Assembly (NCBI GenBank): GCA_021371955.1 | Contig: JAJFVD010000005.1 | Span: forward strand, 62,001-126,000 | Length of the DNA stretch: 64,000 nt | Direction: 5' to 3' | DNA from: Bacteroidales bacterium | GTDB lineage: Bacteria; Bacteroidota; Bacteroidia; Bacteroidales; UBA932 | Notes under the pieces: model-generated | What the model saw: the letters and a program-made list of their open reading frames with translations, nothing else | The model's database searches: none | Told to the model about the DNA's origin: nothing | Part shown: one piece after another, positions 36,127 to 44,651 of the stretch | Numbering within the stretch: the stretch's first letter is position 1 | How the letters are laid out: each line of letters begins with the position of its first letter | Made by a program: the position numbers and the translations under genes

Positions 36127-36930
36127 ATGAGTGGCGGACTATATTCAATGCAGTCGAAGGAATTTGACAAAACACTAGATCTCGAGAAAGTTAAGCCATA
36201 TGGCGATACCATGAATGATGGAAAGGTTCAGCTTAGTTTTACCCTTCCTGTTCCTATGGGAGATGAAGCAATAGAAGCGGCAAAGCAACTCATAAGACAA
36301 ATGGGGTTTGAAAATCCTCAGGTTGTTTATTACAAAGAACTTACTCCGGGATTCACTTTTTTTAACTGTTACGGAAGCACTATTCATACAGTAAACTTCA
36401 GCAACATTTATGTTCCCAAAGTGGAATCCGGTAAAATGGATATGCACGAGACTGATGATTACATCAGGGAACAAATTGGCCGTCCTCTTGTAATTGTTGG
36501 TGCCAGCACCGGAACAGATGCACATACAGTGGGTATTGATGCCATAATGAACATGAAGGGTTATGCAGGTCATTACGGACTTGAGAGGTATGAAATGATA
36601 GATGCATACAACCTTGGTTCTCAGGTTCCAAATGAAGAGTTCATTGCAAAGGCAATTGAACTTGGAGCGGATGCCCTTCTTGTTTCCCAGACAGTTACAC
36701 AAAAAGATGTTCATATCAAGAACCTTGTGGAACTTGTGGAACTAATGGAGGCAGAAGGTCTGAGAGACAAACTTATTCTTGTTTGCGGCGGGCCGAGACT
36801 TTCTCACGAACTTGCAAAAGAACTCGGATACGATGCGGGATTTGGGATGAACAGTTATGCCGACGATGTTGCTTCATATATTTCACAGGAATTTGTGAGA
36901 AGATTATCCGTTAAGAAAAATAAAATTTAA
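36127..36930 (+). CDS. kamE: D-lysine 5,6-aminomutase beta subunit
   Basis: A 267-residue subunit with an N-terminal dimerisation part and a Rossmann B12-binding domain. The cobalt-ligating motif is DAHTVG with His133, and Lys144 in MKGYAGHY is the PLP Schiff-base lysine known from the Clostridium enzyme, at the same number. LLVSQTVTQKD and VCGGPRLSHELA complete the cobalamin cleft. Full length. It is tightly coupled to kamD and followed 10 bases later by atoA. Confidence 0.95.
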   Translation: MSGGLYSMQSKEFDKTLDLEKVKPYGDTMNDGKVQLSFTLPVPMGDEAIEAAKQLIRQMGFENPQVVYYKELTPGFTFFNCYGSTIHTVNFSNIYVPKVESGKMDMHETDDYIREQIGRPLVIVGASTGTDAHTVGIDAIMNMKGYAGHYGLERYEMIDAYNLGSQVPNEEFIAKAIELGADALLVSQTVTQKDVHIKNLVELVELMEAEGLRDKLILVCGGPRLSHELAKELGYDAGFGMNSYADDVASYISQEFVRRLSVKKNKI

Positions 36931-36940
36931 ATATACAGCT

Positions 36941-37600
36941 ATGGACAAAAATGAGATCAGAGAGGTTATTGCCAGAAGGGCAGCCCTTGAACTTAAAGAC
37001 GGAGATGTAGTTAATCTTGGAATAGGCCTGCCTACACTTATTCCTAACTATCTGCCTGACGGAGTGAAGGTAACCTTGCAATCGGAAAATGGACTTCTTG
37101 GAATGGGACCGGAACCGGCACCCGGAACTGAGGATAAAAATTACACCAATGCCGGAGGGGGATATATTTCTTATTTCAACGGTGCATCCAGTTTCGATTC
37201 TGCTTTCTCCTTTTCAATTATAAGAGGCAGACATGTAGACGTTACTATACTCGGAGCTATGGAGGTAGATGAACTCGGAAATCTTGCAAACTGGATGATT
37301 CCAGGCAAGAAAACTCCGGGAATGGGTGGTGCAATGGATCTTCTGGTTGGAGCAAAAAGAGTAATTCTTGCAATGGAGCACACTGCAAAAGGAGCACACA
37401 AAATATTACAACTATGTAACTTGCCGCTTACAGCAGCTAATGTGGTTAGTATGATTATTACAGAGATGGGTGTTATGGAAATTACCCCGAAAGGAATAGT
37501 TCTCATTGAAATTCATCCTGAGTTTACACCGGAGGAGATTCAGAAAGCTACAGGTGCGAAATTGATTATATCGGACAAATTAATTAAAATGAGAAATTAA
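36941..37600 (+). CDS. atoA: Butyrate/acetoacetate CoA-transferase, beta subunit
   Basis: A 219-residue class I CoA-transferase beta subunit. The catalytic glutamate is Glu49 in LQSENGLLGMGP, and NLGIGLPTL plus GGAMDLLVGAKRVILAMEHT are standard. Forms an enzyme with the product of the first operon gene despite about 10 kb separation. Only one base separates its stop from the thiolase start. Confidence 0.94.
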   Translation: MDKNEIREVIARRAALELKDGDVVNLGIGLPTLIPNYLPDGVKVTLQSENGLLGMGPEPAPGTEDKNYTNAGGGYISYFNGASSFDSAFSFSIIRGRHVDVTILGAMEVDELGNLANWMIPGKKTPGMGGAMDLLVGAKRVILAMEHTAKGAHKILQLCNLPLTAANVVSMIITEMGVMEITPKGIVLIEIHPEFTPEEIQKATGAKLIISDKLIKMRN

Positions 37601-37601
37601 T

Positions 37602-38807
37602 ATGAAAAAGGTATTTATTGTTGCTGCAAAAAGAACAGCTATCGGGAAATTTATGGGTTCACTTTCCTCTTTTAATTCCGGAGAACTTGGAGCAATTGTA
37701 ATTAAAGAAATTATTAAGGAGAGCGGAATCTCTCCTGAAAATGTAGATTCTGTAATTGCAGGAAATATTCTTTCTGCAGGACAGATGCAGGGTGTTGCAC
37801 GTCAGGCTTCTATATTGGGCGGAATTCCAAAAGAAGTTCCTGCATACTCGATTAATATGGTTTGCGGTTCCGGTATGAAAGCAGTAATGAACGGTTACGC
37901 AGAAATCCTTTCAGGTCTTTCTGATGTAATAATTGCCGGAGGTACTGAATCTATGTCCAATGCCGGATTTGTTTTACCTGGAGGCGTAAGAACCGGAATC
38001 AAAATGGGTAATATACAGGCTGTTGACCATATGGTTTGCGACGGTCTCACCGATGCTTTCAATAAATATCACATGGGTATTACTGCAGAGAACATCGCTG
38101 AAAAATACGGAATAACCAGAGAAGCACAGGATGCCTTTTCATTCTCTTCACAACAAAAGGCAATTAAAGCTGTTGACAGCGGAGCTTTTGACAAAGAGAT
38201 TGTAACTGTTGAAATAGTTTCAAAGAAGGAGACAATCCTCTTCAATAAAGATGAATTTCCAAACAGAGCCAGTACTCCCGAAAAACTTGCCATGCTAAAA
38301 CCTGCATTCAAAAAAGACGGAACTGTAACAGCCGGAAATGCTTCAGGTGTGAACGACGGTGCTTCATTTGTTATGCTTGCAAGCGAAGAAGCTGTAAATA
38401 AATACGGACTTAAGCCAATGGCAGAAATTGTTTCTTGTGGACAAGGCGGCGTTGACCCGGCATATATGGGTCTTGGCCCGGTTCCGGCAATTAGAAAAGC
38501 GCTTAAAAACGGTGGCTTGAAACTTTCGGATATGGAACTGATAGAACTTAATGAAGCATTTGCTGCACAAGCATTAGGCGTTATTAAAGAGCTTATTGAC
38601 GAGCACAAAGTGAGCCGTGAGTGGATTGACCAACATACAAACATAAATGGCGGGGCCATTGCTTTGGGGCACCCAATTGGAGCATCCGGCAACAGAATTC
38701 TTGTATCGCTTGTACATGAGCTGAAAGCTTCCGGCAAAAAGGTTGGACTAGCTTCATTGTGCATAGGAGGCGGAATGGGAACTGCAATTGTAGTAAAAGC
38801 AGTTTAA
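37602..38807 (+). CDS. Acetyl-CoA C-acetyltransferase (thiolase)
   Basis: A 401-residue thiolase splitting acetoacetyl-CoA with CoA into two acetyl-CoA, which lets one acetyl-CoA return to Kce. The acyl-accepting Cys88 is in NMVCGSGMKA, the histidine in ALGHPIGASG and the second cysteine in LCIGGGMGTA. N-terminal KRTAIGKFMGSLS is typical of biosynthetic/degradative acetoacetyl thiolases. Last gene of the operon; in Porphyromonas-type clusters, as I recall, this position is taken by butyryl-CoA dehydrogenase and ETF genes. Confidence 0.95.
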   Translation: MKKVFIVAAKRTAIGKFMGSLSSFNSGELGAIVIKEIIKESGISPENVDSVIAGNILSAGQMQGVARQASILGGIPKEVPAYSINMVCGSGMKAVMNGYAEILSGLSDVIIAGGTESMSNAGFVLPGGVRTGIKMGNIQAVDHMVCDGLTDAFNKYHMGITAENIAEKYGITREAQDAFSFSSQQKAIKAVDSGAFDKEIVTVEIVSKKETILFNKDEFPNRASTPEKLAMLKPAFKKDGTVTAGNASGVNDGASFVMLASEEAVNKYGLKPMAEIVSCGQGGVDPAYMGLGPVPAIRKALKNGGLKLSDMELIELNEAFAAQALGVIKELIDEHKVSREWIDQHTNINGGAIALGHPIGASGNRILVSLVHELKASGKKVGLASLCIGGGMGTAIVVKAV

Positions 38808-38826
38808 TTTCGTTATAAACTTTAAG

Positions 38827-38862
38827 GAGAGGCTGTCTAAAAAGTAGGCAGCCTCTCTTTTT
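38827..38862 (+). terminator. Terminator of the lysine operon
   Basis: GAGAGGCTG (38827-38835) pairs with CAGCCTCTC (38849-38857), with an inner CT/AG extension, followed by TTTTTA. A strong intrinsic terminator 20 bases after the thiolase stop. Confidence 0.92.
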
Positions 38863-38868
38863 ATTCTT

Positions 38869-39058
38869 AATCTCCGGCGGCGAGTTGCAAACCCTCAATG
38901 TATTCAGTTCACATGTCAACTAATTGATAAGGGCGATTCGGCCGGAACGGAACGAAGTGGAGCGAGGACGCACAAGCCCGAAGCAATTAGTTGACAGTGA
39001 GTAAATGGCTGAGAAGGAAAGCAAATCGCGTCCGGAGATTCGGCCGGAACGGAACGAA
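38869..39058. repeat. Nested palindromic intergenic repeat, copy A
   Basis: Inner arms TGTCAACTAATTG (38914-38926) and CAATTAGTTGACA (38984-38996) are perfect complements; outer arms AATCTCCGG (38869-38877) and CCGGAGATT (39032-39040) flank them. Between the inner arms lies a GC-rich core (38931-38983) shared with copy B at 51.4 kb. A 22-bp piece of the core recurs directly at 38935-38956 and 39037-39058. The organisation is that of a non-coding mobile or REP/MITE-like element. No open frame inside. Confidence 0.7.
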
Positions 39059-39125
39059 AGAGACTGCTCGTTTTGGTAAGTACCATTTTTTGTTATAATT
39101 TGGAGTATTAATTAACAGCGGAGTT

Positions 39126-40619
39126 ATGAAAATTAAATATTTGATATCAGTATTGCTGCTTGTTGCACTTGGTGCTTCAAGTTTAAGGGCGGGGAACGAT
39201 CCAAAAAGAGAATTCAGAGGGGCCTGGTATCCTACGGTTGTAAATACAACCTGGAAAAATATGACTACAGATGAAATTAAAGCCGATATTATTCATCATC
39301 TGGATATATTCAAGAAACTAAATATCAACGCTGTAATTTTTCAGGTACGACCTCAGGCAGATGCCTTGTTTGTCTCAGAACTTGAACCTTGGAGTCGCTT
39401 TATAACCGGTGTTCAGGGAAAGGCGCCCAACCCTCTGTTTGATCCTGCACAGTTTGTAATCGAAGAGTGCCATAAAAGGGGAATGGAATTGCATGCGTGG
39501 TTCAATCCATATAGAGTAACTTCGAACAATAAGGAAATACTTGCACCCAATCATCTATATTTCAGCAAGCCCGAGCTTTTCTTACAATATGGGCCACAAT
39601 TATACTTCGATCCGGGAAGACCGGGTTCAAGAGAACATCTGAAAAAAGTAATTGCAGATTTTGTAGCAAGATACGATGTGGATGCAATTCACTTTGACGA
39701 TTATTTTTACCCATACAGGCTTCCATATCTTGAATTCCCGGATGAAGAATCATTTCTGTTGTATCACAGGGCAGACGGATTTGGCCGTTTCGACAAAAAC
39801 AACTGGCGAAGGAATAATGTAAATATTCTTGTAAAAGAGTTGAGTGAAACCATTAAATCAATAAAACCTTGGGTGAAATTCGGAATCAGTCCGTTTGGAG
39901 TATGGAGAAACAATACTGTTGACCCGATTGGGTCCGAATCATCATCTCTTCAGACGAATTATGACGATCTGTTTGCCGATATATTGTTGTGGACTAAAAT
40001 GGGCTGGATTGACTACAATGCACCTCAGCTTTACTGGGAAATAGGACATCCAAGAGTTAACTTTGCTCCAATGGTAAAATGGTGGTCAAAAAATAGTAAC
40101 GGGGTTAACCTTTACATCGGGCAGAGCATATCTAATCAGCTCGAAATCAAGAATCGCAACGGAGACCTTGTTAACCAGTTATTCAGAAAAATGGGAATGG
40201 TACGTAACGACTCAAATATTCAGGGTAATATCTGGTGGTCCGGACTTAGTTTTGAAAATCATCCTAAACTGGTTGATTCTCTTGAGGCAAATTACCAGAG
40301 ATATCCCGCACTTATGCCTAAGTATAAAAACATCGATACAATTCCTCCCAAACCGGCATATAATCTTAAATATCAAAAAGGTTACCTGACCTGGAGTTCT
40401 CCGGAATTTGAAACAGAGATGGACAGGGCTGTTTTCTATGTAGTTTACAGATTTGGTGCGGGAGAATCAGTTAATTTGGATAATCCCTCAAAGATTGTTT
40501 CAATTGTAAGGGATGCTACTAAATTCAAAATTGATGGAAAAAAAGGGGTAAAATATGTTGTTACTGCCCTTGACCGGCTTCAGAATGAAAGTATTCCTTC
40601 AAATTCAGTTTCCAGATAA
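39126..40619 (+). CDS. GHL10-family glycoside hydrolase-like exported protein
   Basis: A 497-residue exported protein of the DUF187/GHL10 (YddW-like) family. After a signal peptide (about 1-22, ending LRAG) come EFRGAWYPTVVNTTW, QVRPQADALFVSELEPWS, MELHAWFNPYRV and VDAIHFDDYFYPY, the order of the TIM-barrel family, with carboxylates in HFDDYFYP probably catalytic. The last ~85 residues form a fibronectin III-like domain. Related proteins are thought to act on denuded peptidoglycan glycan strands, but activity is not known for this group. It overlaps the convergent transporter gene by 15 bases. Confidence 0.85.
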   Translation: MKIKYLISVLLLVALGASSLRAGNDPKREFRGAWYPTVVNTTWKNMTTDEIKADIIHHLDIFKKLNINAVIFQVRPQADALFVSELEPWSRFITGVQGKAPNPLFDPAQFVIEECHKRGMELHAWFNPYRVTSNNKEILAPNHLYFSKPELFLQYGPQLYFDPGRPGSREHLKKVIADFVARYDVDAIHFDDYFYPYRLPYLEFPDEESFLLYHRADGFGRFDKNNWRRNNVNILVKELSETIKSIKPWVKFGISPFGVWRNNTVDPIGSESSSLQTNYDDLFADILLWTKMGWIDYNAPQLYWEIGHPRVNFAPMVKWWSKNSNGVNLYIGQSISNQLEIKNRNGDLVNQLFRKMGMVRNDSNIQGNIWWSGLSFENHPKLVDSLEANYQRYPALMPKYKNIDTIPPKPAYNLKYQKGYLTWSSPEFETEMDRAVFYVVYRFGAGESVNLDNPSKIVSIVRDATKFKIDGKKGVKYVVTALDRLQNESIPSNSVSR

Positions 40620-41540
40620 TTTCTCAATTTCGGATTTTGATTTGGACGTGATTACAAGATATACGCCTGCAAAGATCAATGCGGCTGATAGTGGCTTTGT
40701 CCAGTTGAGAACATCCTGCCCAATAGATATTGCAATCACAGAAGCAAGAACGGGCTGGATGTAATTAAACATGCTCACTGTTGTAGGCTTAAGCATTTGA
40801 AGCGCAAATGCAACAAGAAGGTATGCGGCAAAGGTTCCCATAAGCAAAGCATAACCCAGTTCAAAATATACTCCGGCTGTGGCGCCGGGGTTTATTGAAA
40901 CATATTTCCATGTAAATGGTATAGAAATAAACATTCCATAGAAAAATATCCATTTCATTACGTGAATCGGGGAGTGGTTCATCATTAAAGGGCGCACTAT
41001 AACAAGATATAACGCATATACGAAGCAGCTTATGAGCACGATGAGATTACCTTCAAGTGTGCCTGTCTGGTTAAATCCTCCGCTCTTTGCAGTATAAAGT
41101 ATAAGTGCTGCTCCGGCCATCCCGATAAAAACCCCAGATGCTTTCTTAAAGGTGACGTGCTCTTTTATTATGAGAGCAGCAAAAATCATTGTTATAATAG
41201 GAGTGATAGTTATAATAAGCGAAGCATCAACCGGAGATGTTTTTGCAAGGCCGGCCAAAAACGAAAGTTGGTTTAAAGTAGTTCCAAAAATACCACTAAG
41301 AAACAAAAGAACATGTTCCCTGAATGAAAACGATTTTCCGTCTTTCTTTATAATAAATGAAAGGAGAAAAAATGATATAAAGGCAAATGTTATTCTAAGC
41401 TGGGACAGTCCAAACGGGTCTATCCATCTTGGAGTGATTTCTCTCGAAACAGGAAGATTAATTGCAAAAAGCGTATTTGCAGCAACAATAAGCAATATTC
41501 CCTTTGTTCTGTCCGAAAGCCCGGAATACCAGTTATTCAT
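40605..41540 (-). CDS. EamA/DMT-family transporter
   Basis: A 311-residue inner-membrane protein with about ten spans and two EamA repeats (first about 13-140, second about 155-300), as in drug/metabolite exporters of the RhaT/YdcZ type. PVSREITPRWIDPFGLSQLR in the first loop and IQPVLASVIAISIGQ in the second repeat are family hallmarks. Substrate cannot be told. Its start overlaps the end of the SulP gene by 8 bases, so the two are co-transcribed. Confidence 0.88.
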   Translation of the reverse strand: MNNWYSGLSDRTKGILLIVAANTLFAINLPVSREITPRWIDPFGLSQLRITFAFISFFLLSFIIKKDGKSFSFREHVLLFLSGIFGTTLNQLSFLAGLAKTSPVDASLIITITPIITMIFAALIIKEHVTFKKASGVFIGMAGAALILYTAKSGGFNQTGTLEGNLIVLISCFVYALYLVIVRPLMMNHSPIHVMKWIFFYGMFISIPFTWKYVSINPGATAGVYFELGYALLMGTFAAYLLVAFALQMLKPTTVSMFNYIQPVLASVIAISIGQDVLNWTKPLSAALIFAGVYLVITSKSKSEIEKLSGN

Positions 41541-43269
41541 TCCTGCTCTTTTTTTGCGGCAACTCCTGCTCTCTCACTATTTCTGCTGCTTTAGCAAGTG
41601 CCAGCTGTATATGCGGTAAAATATACTCTCTTCCGATTTCATCTGCAAATCCCGACTTTGAAAGAGTCTCAAGCACATTTTCACTAACTCCGGAAAGAAT
41701 AACATGTATTTTTTCCTTTCTGGACCTCTTCCATAAATTTCGGAGGTTATTAAGTCCGGTAGAATCCATAAAAGGTACTTTCCTCATTCGTATAACCCTC
41801 ACTTTGAGTACATGATGTGATGTAACATCAAGTTCGTCCAGCTTGTTTGCGAGCCCGAAGAAGAAAGGACCGTCAATTTCGTAGACTTCAACTCCTTTGG
41901 GAATATCCAGAATTTCAATATCACTGGTATTTTCATCGTTTTCAGTTCCTGATAAAAAAGGCTGCCCAATGACTGTGATGGTGGATGTTTCTGAAACCCG
42001 TTTTACAAACAGAATAATGGCAAGTACTACACCAACCTCAATGGCAACAGTTAAATCGACAATTACTGTCAGAAAGAATGTCAGCAGCAAAACAGCAACA
42101 TCGGCCCTGTGTCCTTTCATCAGATATTTGAATGTTCTCCATTCACTCATATTGTAGGCAACAATAATCAGAATTGCAGCAAGACACGATAGCGGTATAT
42201 ATACCGCATATGGCATTAAAAACAAAAAAATAATTATCAGGACAATTGCGTGAATGATACCGGCAACAGGAGTTTTTCCTCCATTATTAATGTTTGCCAT
42301 AGTTCTGGCAATAGCTCCGGTAGCAGGAATACCTCCAAAAAAAGGTGTAACGATATTTGCTATACCCTGACCTATAAGTTCTGTATTTGAGTCGTGTTTT
42401 TTTCCTGTGACCCCGTCTGCAACCATTGCAGATAGCAAGGACTCAATTGCGCAAAGCAATGCGATTGTAATTGCTGGCTGAAAAAGCAACTTAACTGCCT
42501 CAAAATCAATCTTTGGAGTTACGGGTTTTGGCAGCGGTATTCCTCCGGCAAGTTCGGGAAATTTACTGCCGATTGTGGCAAATTCAATACCCATATAACG
42601 GGAAAGAATAAGAGCAGCTAAGGTTCCGAATATAATTGCAATAAGGGAGCCCGGAACTTTTGTCGTAACTTTTGGCCAAAATATTATTATAAACAGGCAA
42701 AATAATCCAAGGGCAGTTTCCCAGAGATTAATAGTTGATATATTCTGAAAATAGCTTATCCATTTAGGAATAAATTCGGAAGGGACTTCAGTTATTGTGA
42801 GGCCGAATAAATCCTTTATTTGTGTTGAGAAGATAACAAGGGCAATTCCACTGGTAAAACCAACAACAATAGGATAGGGGATAAACCGGATGATATTGCC
42901 TAGTTTGAAAATTCCCATAGCCACAAGCATTATTCCGGCAAGTACTGTTGCGATTATCAGCCCGGACATACCGTATTTGGATACGATTCCAAAAACAATT
43001 ACAATGAAAGCTCCTGTCGGCCCGCCAATCAAAAAGTTGGACCCGCCAAAAATTGAAGTCAGCAAACCTGCAACAATAGCTGTTATAAGACCCTGCTGTG
43101 GAGTCACTCCGGATGCGATACCGAATGCAATGGCAAGTGGCAGGGCTATTATCCCTACAATAATTCCGGCAATGATATCGGATGTGAATTTTTTCTTGTT
43201 ATAGCCGCTGTCTTTTCTGAAAAGGCCGAAAAATTTTGGCCGAAAGACCGAAGATATCTGAAAATCCAT
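41533..43269 (-). CDS. SulP-family anion transporter with STAS domain
   Basis: A 578-residue transporter: about 12-14 membrane spans (40-440) and a C-terminal STAS domain (about 470-570; EIDGPFFFGLANKLDEL, RKVPFMDSTGLNNLRNL with the phosphorylatable-type DST). The first span motif GIIALPLAIAFGIASGV and GPTGAFIVIV are typical. SulP proteins carry sulfate, bicarbonate or other anions. ATG 43269 (MDFQISSVFRP) is preferred over an in-frame TTG 36 bases upstream. The gene starts 43 bases after the cysteate synthase stop, so sulfate or sulfite import is a reasonable but unproven guess. Confidence 0.87.
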   Translation of the reverse strand: MDFQISSVFRPKFFGLFRKDSGYNKKKFTSDIIAGIIVGIIALPLAIAFGIASGVTPQQGLITAIVAGLLTSIFGGSNFLIGGPTGAFIVIVFGIVSKYGMSGLIIATVLAGIMLVAMGIFKLGNIIRFIPYPIVVGFTSGIALVIFSTQIKDLFGLTITEVPSEFIPKWISYFQNISTINLWETALGLFCLFIIIFWPKVTTKVPGSLIAIIFGTLAALILSRYMGIEFATIGSKFPELAGGIPLPKPVTPKIDFEAVKLLFQPAITIALLCAIESLLSAMVADGVTGKKHDSNTELIGQGIANIVTPFFGGIPATGAIARTMANINNGGKTPVAGIIHAIVLIIIFLFLMPYAVYIPLSCLAAILIIVAYNMSEWRTFKYLMKGHRADVAVLLLTFFLTVIVDLTVAIEVGVVLAIILFVKRVSETSTITVIGQPFLSGTENDENTSDIEILDIPKGVEVYEIDGPFFFGLANKLDELDVTSHHVLKVRVIRMRKVPFMDSTGLNNLRNLWKRSRKEKIHVILSGVSENVLETLSKSGFADEIGREYILPHIQLALAKAAEIVREQELPQKKSRNE

Positions 43270-43312
43270 TATATAAACTTTTGATTGAGGGCGCAAAAGT
43301 AACAATTATTAT

Positions 43313-44599
43313 CTACCCAATCAACCTAAACAATTCCTCTGCCTTTTTAATAATCTCTTTATTGTCAGATTGACTGCTTATTATAGCATCAGGCTTAAGG
43401 TAATAAAGTTTATTTTCCGAACGAAACCTCTTTTCTCCTCCACCGGTAATATTGAGCATCAAAATTTTTTCACGTTCTACTTTCCCTGAATTTATACTTT
43501 TAATCATGCCGGAGAGAGCTATTCCTGCAGCAGGGTGTATATCAATTCCTTCTGTTTGTTCAAACAGAGTACAGGCTTTCTCCATTTCTCCATTGTCGGC
43601 AATTTCTATATCTCCTTTAGTATCAGATAAAGCATCAAATAAACCTCCCGGAACAGAGTAGGGAGGTCTGCGGTTTGAGAGAACTTTTGCCGCAATTAGG
43701 AGTGCTTTTTGTCTTGATTCGTCTTCATCTGCAGGAAGAAGGTCGCGGCTGGAGACTTTCCATGCATCATACATAGGGGTAAACGGAATATTCTGAGAAG
43801 GTATAAGTGTCATTTTATGGTTTCCGTATCTTCCGTCTCCAATCAGTCTCAAATTGGCCTCCCATGCTGCAATTGTGCCTGTCCCGCTTCCTATAGCCTG
43901 AAAGTAATAGTCGGGAATATGTCCGATTGTTGTTGCCGCAGACAGAACTGTTGTTCCCATGCCATCTCTTCTCGCTACGTTCTTTGCGCCGCCCTCTTCA
44001 AAGAACATTTCGGACAAACAGATTTTATTTGCAAGGTCAATTGCATCGTAATAATCGGACCCTGTTGGTGTTGATATCAGTTTTACACAATTGTTTATTG
44101 GAGTGTCAAACCACAGAGCATCCAGGTTGTCCTCGGGAACGACAATCAAAAGAGGAATATTGTTTTCTGAACAGACCTTAGCAAAAGCCCGCGAAGTATT
44201 TCCCGCAGAAGCTACAACAATGACTCCCTTCTGCTCAGGTTTTAATCGTGCGCATACAGAATAAGCCTCAGTCTCTTTAAAAGAACATGTATCCATCTTT
44301 GCTCCAATTTCCGGCCAGTAACCGCTAAAAGTTATATAGAGGTTTTCCAGGTCCAACACTTTCGCAAGCTTCTCGCTTTTATATGTGACAGGAAATGAAG
44401 AGTTTGCAAGTTGCCTGCTGATAGGCAGCCAGTCCGAAAATTTATAGAAACCGTGGGAATCGTCTTTCAGATTGAGCTGCTTAGTATTATAAACCGCTCT
44501 TATTAATGATGGTTTGCTGTAATTAGGGTCTGAAAGCAGCCATCCGGAGTCGTCAAAAATATCGCCGGTAGCGATGTTCTGTAATTTATATTTTGTCAT
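43313..44599 (-). CDS. Cysteate synthase-like PLP enzyme
   Basis: A 428-residue enzyme of the threonine synthase fold, nearest to archaeal-type cysteate synthase, which makes L-cysteate from phosphoserine and sulfite. Distinctive pieces are YITFSGYWPEIGAKMDTCSF, the PLP lysine Lys108 in CSFKETEA, VVASAGNTSRAFAKV, EGGAKNVARRDGMGT and FQAIGSGTGTIAAWEANLR. Threonine synthases lack the GYWPE segment. In Bacteroidetes cysteate is the head group precursor of sulfonolipids (capnine/sulfobacin type), so the role is probably lipid synthesis rather than coenzyme M. The in-frame TTG at 44608 is rejected; ATG 44599 starts MTKYKLQNIATGD. Confidence 0.85.
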   Translation of the reverse strand: MTKYKLQNIATGDIFDDSGWLLSDPNYSKPSLIRAVYNTKQLNLKDDSHGFYKFSDWLPISRQLANSSFPVTYKSEKLAKVLDLENLYITFSGYWPEIGAKMDTCSFKETEAYSVCARLKPEQKGVIVVASAGNTSRAFAKVCSENNIPLLIVVPEDNLDALWFDTPINNCVKLISTPTGSDYYDAIDLANKICLSEMFFEEGGAKNVARRDGMGTTVLSAATTIGHIPDYYFQAIGSGTGTIAAWEANLRLIGDGRYGNHKMTLIPSQNIPFTPMYDAWKVSSRDLLPADEDESRQKALLIAAKVLSNRRPPYSVPGGLFDALSDTKGDIEIADNGEMEKACTLFEQTEGIDIHPAAGIALSGMIKSINSGKVEREKILMLNITGGGEKRFRSENKLYYLKPDAIISSQSDNKEIIKKAEELFRLIG

Positions 44600-44651
44600 A
44601 TAGTACAAAAATATCTATTTTCGAATTGTCCTGCAATACTATTATTATCTT

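Noticed and set aside
36175..36714. 179-codon minus-strand frame opposite kamE
   Set aside because: Shadow of kamE; Cys/Ile/Asn-rich sequence with no recognisable motif.
38069..38764. 231-codon minus-strand frame inside the thiolase gene
   Set aside because: Antisense shadow of a strongly conserved thiolase; composition (Ser/Pro/Ala rich) is what reverse translation of that gene gives, and it has no start context.
38935..39058. CRISPR-like direct repeats
   Set aside because: Only two direct copies, separated by 80 bp, and part of a palindromic element; no cas genes nearby.
43313..44599. Threonine synthase
   Set aside because: The GYWPE-type segment and the EGGAKNVARRDGMGT block match cysteate synthase-like proteins better.
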